A DNA stretch of 9,934 nucleotides, from positions 1 to 9,934 of the forward strand of contig JBBSJP010000080.1 of NCBI GenBank assembly GCA_038257155.1. The letters are read 5' to 3'. Below the pieces are notes generated by a model. The model saw only the letters and a program-made list of their open reading frames with translations, had not been told where the DNA came from and searched no databases. The DNA is from JANJTY01 sp038257155. Its GTDB lineage: Bacteria; Pseudomonadota; Gammaproteobacteria; Xanthomonadales; Xanthomonadaceae. Of the stretch, positions 1-5,266 are shown piece after piece. The position numbers and the translations under genes were made by a program. Position 1 is the stretch's first letter, and each line of letters begins with the position of its first letter.

Positions 1-25
1 CGAACACCCTGCGCAGGATTTCCAT
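1..25 (-). CDS. Start of the next gene in the ABC operon (probable permease), partial
   Basis: An ATG at 25-23 opens a reading frame that begins MEILRRVF and runs off the window edge. It starts one base after the TGA stop (29-27) of the ATPase gene, so the two are almost certainly co-transcribed and translationally coupled. In exporters of this type the gene after the ATPase normally encodes the membrane permease. That identity is inferred from position only, because eight residues cannot be assigned to a family. Confidence 0.6.
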
Positions 26-26
26 C

Positions 27-911
27 TCAGCAATTCTCCGAGCGGGCGACCAGCCACAGGTGTGCGTCTTCAAGTCCGGCGGCGACAGGGACCGCGTCGA
101 CGGATGGCGTGGTCTCGGCGACAACACGCAGGCGCACGCCATCGGCGCGGCGCTGCACGCCGGTGGTGACATGGCGTGCGCGGATGTCGGCGACCTGCGG
201 CTCGGGCACGGTCCATTCCCACACATGTCCGGCCGCATCGGCGATCAAAGCTTCGGGCGTGCCCGCGAACAGCAACCGTCCCTTGGCCATAACCGCCAGC
301 GAGCCGGCGCTGGCTTCGATGTCCGACACGATGTGGGTCGACAGGATGATGAGACGGTCGGCGGCGAGGTCGCTGATCAGGTGGCGAAAGCGCAGGCGTT
401 CTTCCGGGTCAAGGCCAACCGTGGGCTCATCGACGATCAGCAGTTTCGGATCGTTGAGCAGGGCCTGCGCGATGCCGACGCGCTGGCGCATTCCGCCGGA
501 ATACTCGCCAAGCCGACGGTCCGCCACATCGGCCAATCCCACCTGCGCGAGGCACGCATCGACGCGCGCCGCCGCGCCCTTGGCGGAGATGCCCTTGACC
601 GCGCTGAGGTAGGCGAGAAACTCGCGCGCGCTGAGCATCGGGTAGACGCCGAAGTCCTGCGGCAGATAGCCCAACGTGCGGCGCAGCGGGTCGGGCTTGC
701 GGGCGGTGTCCTCGCCGTTCCACTGCACGCGGCCGCCAGTTGGCTTGGCCAGCGTCGCCAGGATGCGCATCAGCGTGGACTTGCCGGCACCGTTCGGGCC
801 CAGCAGGCCGACGATGCCGCGCTCGAGGGTCAGCGAAATGTTTGAGAGCACGTCCTGACCGCGCTTGTAGCGGAAACCGACATCGTCAAGGTGCAAGGTG
901 CAAGTGCTCAT
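27..911 (-). CDS. ABC transporter ATP-binding protein (ABC-2 exporter type)
   Basis: The protein has 294 residues and is the nucleotide-binding subunit of an ABC exporter, hydrolysing ATP on the cytoplasmic side of the inner membrane. All family motifs are visible: Walker A GPNGAGKST (about residues 38-46), Q-loop around YLPQDFG (about 83-89), signature YSGGMRQRVGIAQAL (about 137-151), Walker B LLIVDEPTVGLD (about 157-168) and the H-loop STHIVSD (about 192-198). The last 80 or so residues form a divergent accessory tail, as is usual for single-domain ATPases of about 300 aa. The ATG at 911 was chosen because GGAGG lies at 920-924 (minus strand), about 8 nt upstream, and because the sequence MSTCTLHLDDVGFRYKRG is the usual start of the fold. 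The frame is open further upstream to 1022, but that part crosses the promoter and looks non-coding. The substrate cannot be told from the ATPase. The next gene starts 1 nt after the stop. Confidence 0.93.
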   Translation of the reverse strand: MSTCTLHLDDVGFRYKRGQDVLSNISLTLERGIVGLLGPNGAGKSTLMRILATLAKPTGGRVQWNGEDTARKPDPLRRTLGYLPQDFGVYPMLSAREFLAYLSAVKGISAKGAAARVDACLAQVGLADVADRRLGEYSGGMRQRVGIAQALLNDPKLLIVDEPTVGLDPEERLRFRHLISDLAADRLIILSTHIVSDIEASAGSLAVMAKGRLLFAGTPEALIADAAGHVWEWTVPEPQVADIRARHVTTGVQRRADGVRLRVVAETTPSVDAVPVAAGLEDAHLWLVARSENC

Positions 912-949
912 TGTTGCTTCCTCCCGTCGGCGACTGCCAACTGTGTCGG

Positions 950-978
950 TAGTGTAGTTACCTACCACACTAAAGCAA
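950..978 (-). promoter_or_regulatory. Promoter overlapped by a palindromic operator for the ABC operon
   Basis: A 23-bp inverted repeat spans 950-972: TAGTGT at the left and ACACTA at the right, with a further matching GT/AC pair inside (9 of 11 positions symmetric). On the minus strand a -35-like TTGCTT (978-973) and a -10-like TACACT (956-951) are separated by 16 bp, so the palindrome covers spacer and -10. This arrangement is typical of repression. GntR regulators of the YtrA type often control ABC operons of this kind through similar palindromes, so such a regulator is a reasonable guess. No regulator gene lies in the window. Confidence 0.6.
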
Positions 979-1205
979 ATATGCTGATTGGCAGGGGGTG
1001 CGGAAGCGGGGGCGTGCCGCATTCGGAATCCAGTCGCGGGAAGTCGGGCCCGTGGGCCATAGCGATCCGATCTTGGTCGTGTTCACTTCCTGCGCGAAAA
1101 TACGCAAACATTCGACGCGTGGCGCCGCTGACCAGCGGATTCGCCTCATTTCAGCGGGCGCCACCGCCTGCGCATCGGTCGGCACGTCTGATCCCAGAGG
1201 TCGGG

Positions 1206-1254
1206 AAGTGAACCTGACCCCGTTCTTGACCTCGTTCTTGCTGACCCCGTTCTT
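1206..1254 (+). repeat. Repeat array A: one full and two 5'-truncated copies
   Basis: The full 22-bp unit (AA followed by GTGAACCTGACCCCGTTCTT) lies at 1206-1227. It is followed at once by GACCTCGTTCTT (1228-1239) and, after a single G, by CTGACCCCGTTCTT (1241-1254). The later copies share the 3' end of the unit and lack its 5' part. The array lies in the gap between the ABC promoter and the mscS-like gene, and no broken gene is recognisable on either side. The rest of this 500-bp gap (979-1205 and 1255-1420) shows no recognisable gene. The plus frame stays open across it but its translation looks non-coding. Confidence 0.85.
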
Positions 1255-1420
1255 GCTTGTGCGACCGCCAGCTACGCGGCAGACTGGCCCAAAGGGCACC
1301 AGTGTTTCCTGCACGCCCATGACGGCCGCTTTGTCAGCAGCAGATGATTGGGAAATGCATCGCGCAATCAAAGGTGCCGACTTTGCGGATCGACGGGATG
1401 GTGGTGGCGGAGAAATGAAA

Positions 1421-2803
1421 ATGGCGGGTATCTGGCGAAAACTTCTGCTGATATCGCTCCTGCTCGCCACGGCCATGGGTGTATTTGCGCCTGCCTTGGT
1501 CCCTGCCGTAAATGAAAACGCGGCGACAACGACCCCGCCCCAGCCGCAGATTGCCAACACCGCCGCAGCAGGTTCGGACGAACGAATCAACGCGCGCATC
1601 CGCGACATTTTCAGCCAGTTGCCGTCACTCGCAGGAGTAAGCGTTTCGGTCAACGAAGGTGTTGTGAGCCTGAGCGGGCAAGTGCCCAATGCTGCGGCGA
1701 AAGATCGGGCGCAGGCCATCGCCACGCGGGTTGATGGCGTGGTTACCGTCGAAAATTCGCTCGAGCGCGATACTTCGGTGGATGGCAGCCTGGGCGCACT
1801 TGGCGCCTTGTCCGACCGCATGACCGGGATCGTCAAGATGTTGCCGCTGATTGGAGTGGCGCTGACGACGGCGTTCCTCATCGGCTTGATCGGCTATCTC
1901 ATCGCCGGTTTCCATGCGCTTTGGCAGCGGATCGCCAGCAACAGTTTTCTGGCCGAATTGATCGCAAGTACCATCCGGTTCGTTTTCGTGATCGGCGGTC
2001 TGGTGGTCGCGCTGCAGATGATTGGTGCGGGCACGTTGCTCGGCGCGGTTTTGGGCGGGGCGGGCGTGATTGGCATTGCGTTGGGCTTTGCCATGCGCGA
2101 TACCATCGAAAATTACGTTGCGTCGCTGATGCTGTCACTGCGCCAGCCATTTCGCGCCACAGAATGGGTGATGATCAACGAGTTCGAAGGCCGGGTAATC
2201 CGCCTGACCAGCCGCGCGACCATCCTGATGACCCTTGACGGCAATCATCTGCGAATCCCCAATTCCACCGTGTTCAAGGCGGTGATCCTCAATTACACCC
2301 GCAATCCGCAGCGCCGCTTCCACTTCGTTCTGGGCATCGATGCCGAGGACGATCCGACGGCCGCCCGTCATCTGGGCGTGAAGGCGATGCGCGCATTGCC
2401 CTTCATTCTTGATGAACCCGAACCGCAGGGCCGGGTGGTCGAAGTGGGAGATTCCAGCATCATCCTGCAGTTTCTCGGCTGGATCGATCAGAACGAAACT
2501 GACTGGTACAAGGCCAAGAGCCGTGCGATCCCGGCAGTGAAAGATGCGCTGGAGGGGGCTGGCTTCCTGCTGCCCGAGCCGATTTACCGGCTGCGTTTCG
2601 ATCCCGGCACGCAATTGCCACAGGCCGAGGGAACTGCCGTCGCCCCTGCGAAGGAACGCGCACCCGCGACCGTGCAGGTGCCGGAGCACGTCGCCAGCGA
2701 TATTGCGCCGGAAAACGAAGTCAAACGCATGGTCGACGCGGAACGCGCCACGGACCCCGAGAGCAGCAAGGATTTGCTCGATTCGCGCAAGCCGATCGAA
2801 TAG
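1421..2803 (+). CDS. MscS-family mechanosensitive ion channel with N-terminal BON domain
   Basis: The protein has 460 residues and is a small-conductance mechanosensitive channel of the inner membrane, which would release ions and solutes on hypo-osmotic shock. A signal-like hydrophobic segment (about 5-28) is followed by a periplasmic BON domain (about 52-117, including VSVNEGVVSLSGQV and VDGVVTVENSL). Three membrane spans follow (about 141-163, 182-201, 204-224). The pore-lining MscS helix is rich in Gly and Ala (LGAVLGGAGVIGIALGFAMRD), and the beta domain follows (NEFEGRVIRLTSRATIL, LRIPNSTV). The tail after about residue 400 is Pro/Ala/Glu-rich and probably disordered. The ATG at 1421 was preferred because GGAG (1409-1412) lies 8 nt upstream; the in-frame ATG at 1415 would be too close. 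The frame is open back to 998, but that stretch contains repeat array A and reads as non-coding. No co-transcribed neighbour is seen. Confidence 0.92.
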   Translation: MAGIWRKLLLISLLLATAMGVFAPALVPAVNENAATTTPPQPQIANTAAAGSDERINARIRDIFSQLPSLAGVSVSVNEGVVSLSGQVPNAAAKDRAQAIATRVDGVVTVENSLERDTSVDGSLGALGALSDRMTGIVKMLPLIGVALTTAFLIGLIGYLIAGFHALWQRIASNSFLAELIASTIRFVFVIGGLVVALQMIGAGTLLGAVLGGAGVIGIALGFAMRDTIENYVASLMLSLRQPFRATEWVMINEFEGRVIRLTSRATILMTLDGNHLRIPNSTVFKAVILNYTRNPQRRFHFVLGIDAEDDPTAARHLGVKAMRALPFILDEPEPQGRVVEVGDSSIILQFLGWIDQNETDWYKAKSRAIPAVKDALEGAGFLLPEPIYRLRFDPGTQLPQAEGTAVAPAKERAPATVQVPEHVASDIAPENEVKRMVDAERATDPESSKDLLDSRKPIE

Positions 2804-2824
2804 GTCATACGTTCTGGTTTTGGG

Positions 2825-2874
2825 AAAAACCGGCGCCAAAACCGGGGCCCAAAACCGGGGTCAGAGTGGACTTT
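2825..2874 (-). repeat. Repeat array D (second family): one full and two 5'-truncated copies
   Basis: Read on the minus strand, the full unit occupies 2874-2851 and contains GTCCACTCTGACCCCGGTTT. Shorter copies ending in CCCCGGTTTT (2848-2838) and CGCCGGTTTTT (2835-2825) follow, each separated by GG. The sequence differs from arrays A-C but shares the core CTGACCCCG and the same order of a full copy followed by copies that have lost their 5' part. It lies in the 109-bp gap between the converging stops of the mscS-like and SRAP genes. Confidence 0.8.
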
Positions 2875-2912
2875 TTCCTGCAAAGCACGCGCCGGCTACG
2901 ACGCCGACGAAC

Positions 2913-3872
2913 CTAAGCAGCCATTCGATGCTCGTAGAACGGTCTCTGCCGATCTTCCAGAATTGCGTGGAGTGCAGCGAGGTCTGAGGCATCCGGGTTG
3001 AGCCACGCGTCCAGGTTCTCGGGCTTGATCTGAATGATGACCCGGTCATGTCCGGCCGCTGCAATCTCGGGCGGCGGCTCATCGGTGATCGCCGCGAAAC
3101 TCAGTAAATCCGGCTCGCCTTCTCCGCTCCAATGCGACCACAGGCAAGCAACCAGCATTTCCTGCGGTGGGTTAGGCGTGAACTGAAGCACCACGTTTTC
3201 CGCCTTCTCGTCAGGCCCAAGTTCGCGATGCTCCAGATCGTGACGCGCGACGTTTTCAAAAAAAGTTTCGACCACCATCACGCCATGCGTGTGTCCAAAC
3301 TGGCCCTTCCAGAACCCTTCGAGATTGTCGCGGCGAGCGTTGTAGGTGCCAGGATACTTTCGGTCGTAGAACGCTGGCTTTCCCGCTGGTCGACACTGGT
3401 AGCGCATCGGCTTCACCACCCTGCGCCCGTTCTCCCAGATCATCACCGGCGCGTACATGCCGGGGAAGATGCGAGCGTCACGATCCTTGTGCGCCGTTCG
3501 CCGCAGGTCTTCGAGTTTTCGCAAGAGTTTGCCGACCTTGTCGGTCGCTATCCGCTGATCGTTCTCCGCTTTTTTTGTGGTTTCTGTTTTGAGCGAACGC
3601 TCAGCGTCAGCCAATCGTTTGCGCTGCTTGAAAAGCTCCTGCTCAAACTCAGACGCCTGCTCGGCGTTGTACTGCTTGATGAGCGTGGCGATCTCCCTTT
3701 CCTCACCGTTGCGGGGCGTCTGAAAGGCTTCATCCATCGCTTTCGGAATCTTGGTCTTCGAGTTGTCTTTCCGGTCGACATACAGCCGGAAAAACTCGGT
3801 GATGTTGATGTCGGCACCGAAGGCGCGCACGTAGTCGCCGTAGTGTTGCCAGACGAGGGCGGAGTAGCACAT
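2913..3872 (-). CDS. SRAP-family (YedK/HMCES-like) abasic-site protein with coiled-coil insertion
   Basis: The protein has 319 residues. SRAP proteins cross-link to abasic sites in single-stranded DNA through Cys2 after Met removal, protecting the lesion during replication. Here the mature N-terminus would be Cys (MCYSA). The other expected active-site residues can be placed: Asn178 in YNARRDN, Glu206 in ETFFEN (equivalent to the GFYEW Glu) and His275 in GHDRVII. The family is usually about 220 aa. The extra length is mostly a charged, probably coiled-coil insertion at about residues 55-130 (EQASEFEQELFKQRKRLADA and onward). The start at 3872 was chosen because Cys must be residue 2 and because GGAG lies 9 nt upstream. 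The longer start at 3887 would bury the catalytic Cys and has no ribosome site. No LexA-box-like sequence was found in the 150 bp upstream. The gene is monocistronic and converges on the mscS-like gene. Confidence 0.9.
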   Translation of the reverse strand: MCYSALVWQHYGDYVRAFGADINITEFFRLYVDRKDNSKTKIPKAMDEAFQTPRNGEEREIATLIKQYNAEQASEFEQELFKQRKRLADAERSLKTETTKKAENDQRIATDKVGKLLRKLEDLRRTAHKDRDARIFPGMYAPVMIWENGRRVVKPMRYQCRPAGKPAFYDRKYPGTYNARRDNLEGFWKGQFGHTHGVMVVETFFENVARHDLEHRELGPDEKAENVVLQFTPNPPQEMLVACLWSHWSGEGEPDLLSFAAITDEPPPEIAAAGHDRVIIQIKPENLDAWLNPDASDLAALHAILEDRQRPFYEHRMAA

Positions 3873-4018
3873 GACGAAGCGCTCCATGGTGGTTGTGAGT
3901 GATATGACGTGTTTCGCGCCATGAGAATTGCTACCAACGGAGTCTACCGATTAACCATTCTGCGGGTGGGGATCGAAGGTCGCGTGATGCTGCTGGTCTA
4001 CTCCACCTGAACGAGACC

Positions 4019-4180
4019 ATGCCCCGCCAGCCTCGTATCGCGCTTCCCGGTATTCCGCAACAGATCGTGCAGCGCGGCAACGACAGACAGCCGAACTTCT
4101 TCGAGGACGCTGATTGGTCGCGATACCTAACGGAGTTGAACGAAATTCCACTGCGCGCTGGCTGCCACATGCACGCGTAA
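4019..4180 (+). pseudogene. REP-associated tyrosine transposase (RAYT, Y1/HUH) N-terminal fragment
   Basis: The 53 codons begin MPRQPRIALPGIPQQIVQRG and continue with NDRQPNFFED, the characteristic opening of RAYT transposases of the IS200/IS605-like Y1 class. These enzymes nick and mobilise REP hairpins. The fragment ends CHMHA, so the metal-binding HxH pair (His50, His52) is the last part retained. The frame then meets TAA at 4178-4180, formed by the first bases of repeat array B. A full RAYT is roughly 200 aa or longer and carries its catalytic Tyr downstream, so this copy is dead. The identity is secure from the N-terminal motif. The missing C-terminal part is not found elsewhere in the window. 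Confidence 0.85.
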
Positions 4181-4270
4181 GTGAACCTGACCCCGTTCTT
4201 AGCTGCCACATGCACGCGTAAGTGAACCCGTAAGTGAACCTGACCCCGTTCTTACACCGTTCTTACACCG
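4179..4270 (+). repeat. Repeat array B at the RAYT breakpoint, including a duplicated RAYT end
   Basis: The full 22-bp unit occurs at 4179-4200, and an identical copy lies at 4232-4253. Between them, 4202-4219 repeats the RAYT end (GCTGCCACATGCACGCGT, also at 4161-4178), followed by only the 5' part of the unit, AAGTGAACC (4220-4228). After the second full unit come ACACCGTTCTT (4254-4264) and ACACCG (4265-4270), again 3'-anchored and shortening. The array joins the RAYT fragment to an unrelated reading frame that begins at 4271. Confidence 0.88.
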
Positions 4271-4453
4271 CCTATCCTCGCCACACTCGGTCTGGCCGAG
4301 CGCCAGTGGCACTACCAAGTGCTCGGCATCGAAAGCCGATACTTCCGCGCCATCGGCTGCGCGGATGTGCTGATCGAGAAGGCAAAGGCGATGGGTCAGT
4401 GTTGGTTGAAAGGGCTCGGAGCCACGCAATGGCTGCGGCAACAAACCAGCTGA
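4271..4453 (+). pseudogene. C-terminal remnant of an unrecognised gene
   Basis: Sixty open codons begin directly after array B, starting PILATLGLAERQWHYQVLGI and containing YFRAIGCADVLIEKAKAMGQ, and end at TGA 4451-4453. The composition (Trp, Tyr and Leu pattern, GC at third positions) is protein-like. There is no start codon context, because upstream in-frame codons are repeat-array sequence back to a TGA at 4241. I do not recognise the family. It is most simply the 3' end of a gene whose 5' part was lost at the array. Downstream, 4454-4637 holds nothing I can identify on either strand. Confidence 0.45.
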
Positions 4454-4637
4454 TTCTGGCCCGATCCGCGGGGATTTTCGGCGGTTGCATCGCGGGCAGT
4501 GCTGCTTCCCGCTCACTTTTCCGCTTGCATCAACTCCACCCAAGCGATTCGGCGCCCGATTGCCGCGTGATGGCGTACGTCGGTACAGCGTTACGCCTGC
4601 CTGAATCCTTTTCCCGTGACGAATCCGCTTCGAAGTT

Positions 4638-4732
4638 ACCTCCGGACGATCGTGGGTGTCCCAGTTGTTGTTTCCACCTCCGGAAGATCGTGGGTGTCCC
4701 AGTTGTTGTTCGTGGGTGTCCCAGTTGTTGTT
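4638..4732 (+). repeat. Repeat array E (third family): three tandem copies, the last 5'-truncated
   Basis: The core GTGGGTGTCCCAGTTGTTGT is present three times, at 4652-4671, 4690-4709 and 4712-4731. The first two copies carry the same upstream leader, ACCTCCGGA followed by A/C and GAT (from 4638 and 4676), giving a 38-bp period. The third follows the second directly and lacks the leader. Again the 3' end is constant and the 5' end is lost in the last copy. The array abuts the IS5-type transposase fragment on its right. Confidence 0.88.
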
Positions 4733-4735
4733 CTT

Positions 4736-4870
4736 GCCCGCCTTCGGATACCCCGGTTCGATCAGCGCCAGCAAGGCATGCCAAGGTACGACATGGTCCA
4801 TCTCGGCAAGAGAGAGCTTGCGGCGAGTGCGATTGCGCTTGCCGACATACTCCGCATCCGAGAAACTCAT
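4736..4870 (-). pseudogene. IS5-family transposase N-terminal fragment
   Basis: From ATG 4870-4868 the minus strand reads MSFSDAEYVGKRNRTRRKLS and then AEMDHVVPWHALLALIEPGYPKAG, which closely resembles the N-terminus of IS5-type DDE transposases (typically MSFADAEY...K.TRRE.FL.EMD.VVPW..L...IEP.YPK). The in-frame sequence may extend a few codons upstream, to about 4906. The match stops abruptly at PKAG, where array E begins. The catalytic DDE domain, normally within about 330 aa, is absent, and no terminal inverted repeat was recognised. It is a remnant that cannot transpose. Confidence 0.82.
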
Positions 4871-4962
4871 CTGGGATATCGCATCGCTCCGCGATTTGAT
4901 GCGCATACTTGTACTATGATACAGGCGACTTATTCAGACCTCTTTGCGCACACAGTATGTTC

Positions 4963-4991
4963 AGTCAAGCTGTCAGAAGTGACAGTTGACT
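4963..4991. promoter_or_regulatory. Strong hairpin or operator, next to a TTGACT -35-like box
   Basis: A near-perfect dyad pairs AGTCAA-G-CTGTCA (4963-4975) with TGACAGTTGACT (4980-4991), giving 12 pairs with one bulged G and a GAAG loop. Its right arm contains TTGACT (4986-4991), a near-consensus -35 box. A weak -10 candidate, TGTATC, follows 16 bp later (5008-5013). It could be an operator over a promoter, or an RNA or DNA hairpin from a mobile element. No T-run follows, so it is not an intrinsic terminator. Confidence 0.5.
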
Positions 4992-5047
4992 ATTGCGACG
5001 TCACGCCTGTATCCTCCCGAGGGTCTTCGAGGCTATAAGGCTGATGA

Positions 5048-5158
5048 ACGTTGCCCTGTGATCCATTGAACTTTGCCCCGCACTCGCACTATGCCTACAC
5101 GGCGCGAGTTCCCGTAAATGGAACAATTGTTGCCGTAGGATTGGAGTCTCTGGCATAA
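5048..5158 (+). other. Possible C-terminal coding remnant (35 codons)
   Basis: After a TGA at 5045-5047 the frame is open for 35 codons (LPCDPLNFAPHSHYAYTARV, then PVNGTIVAVGLESLA) and ends with TAA 5156-5158. It reads like the tail of a real protein, but there is no ATG; TTG at 5051 is the only candidate start. A short decayed gene or chance are both possible. Nothing else is recognisable between 5014 and 5129. Confidence 0.22.
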
Positions 5159-5159
5159 T
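5130..5159 (+). promoter_or_regulatory. Possible promoter of the exported-protein gene pair
   Basis: TTGCCG (5130-5135) and CATAAT (5154-5159) are spaced by 18 bp, resembling sigma-70 -35 and -10 boxes. They lie about 105 bp upstream of the ATG at 5267. The match is moderate and no operator is evident nearby. Confidence 0.35.
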
Positions 5160-5266
5160 GCGATGCACATGGTCCCGATCACGATGATCACGTTATCCAA
5201 TCTTTAGTCCCCCCTCGCCTGAAGTTTCAATCTAGCTGTCTAGCCCACTTAAAGGGAGAGCGATAA

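Noticed and set aside
60..845. Long plus-strand frame opposite the ABC ATPase
   Set aside because: It is the antisense shadow of a gene with all ABC motifs, and its Arg/Ala/Gly/Gln-rich translation matches no family.
998..1420. Long upstream extension of the mscS-like reading frame
   Set aside because: It crosses the ABC promoter side and repeat array A, has non-protein-like composition and lacks a ribosome site. A signal-like segment with a good Shine-Dalgarno sequence starts at 1421.
2135..2839. Long minus-strand frame opposite the mscS-like gene
   Set aside because: It is the shadow of a well-supported gene in GC-rich DNA, with no recognisable motifs. It also runs into repeat array D.
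3132..3902. 256-codon plus-strand frame opposite the SRAP gene
   Set aside because: The minus strand carries all SRAP catalytic residues in order, and the plus-strand product is an antisense shadow.
3873..4018. LexA box or divergent promoter between the SRAP gene and the RAYT fragment
   Set aside because: No palindromic LexA-like site and no convincing -35/-10 pair were found. A TTCTCA/TATCAC pair is too weak to report.
4638..4732. CRISPR array at the three tandem repeats
   Set aside because: Spacing is 16 bp between the first two and 0 bp between the last two, the intervening sequence is itself repeated, and no cas gene is present.
4199..4906. One 235-residue protein on the minus strand
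   Set aside because: Only its first 57 or so residues are transposase-like. The rest is repeat array E, unidentified sequence and array B read through by chance.
5172..5194. GATCACG direct repeat as an iteron or operator
   Set aside because: Only two 7-bp copies, with no further copies or symmetry that would separate it from chance.
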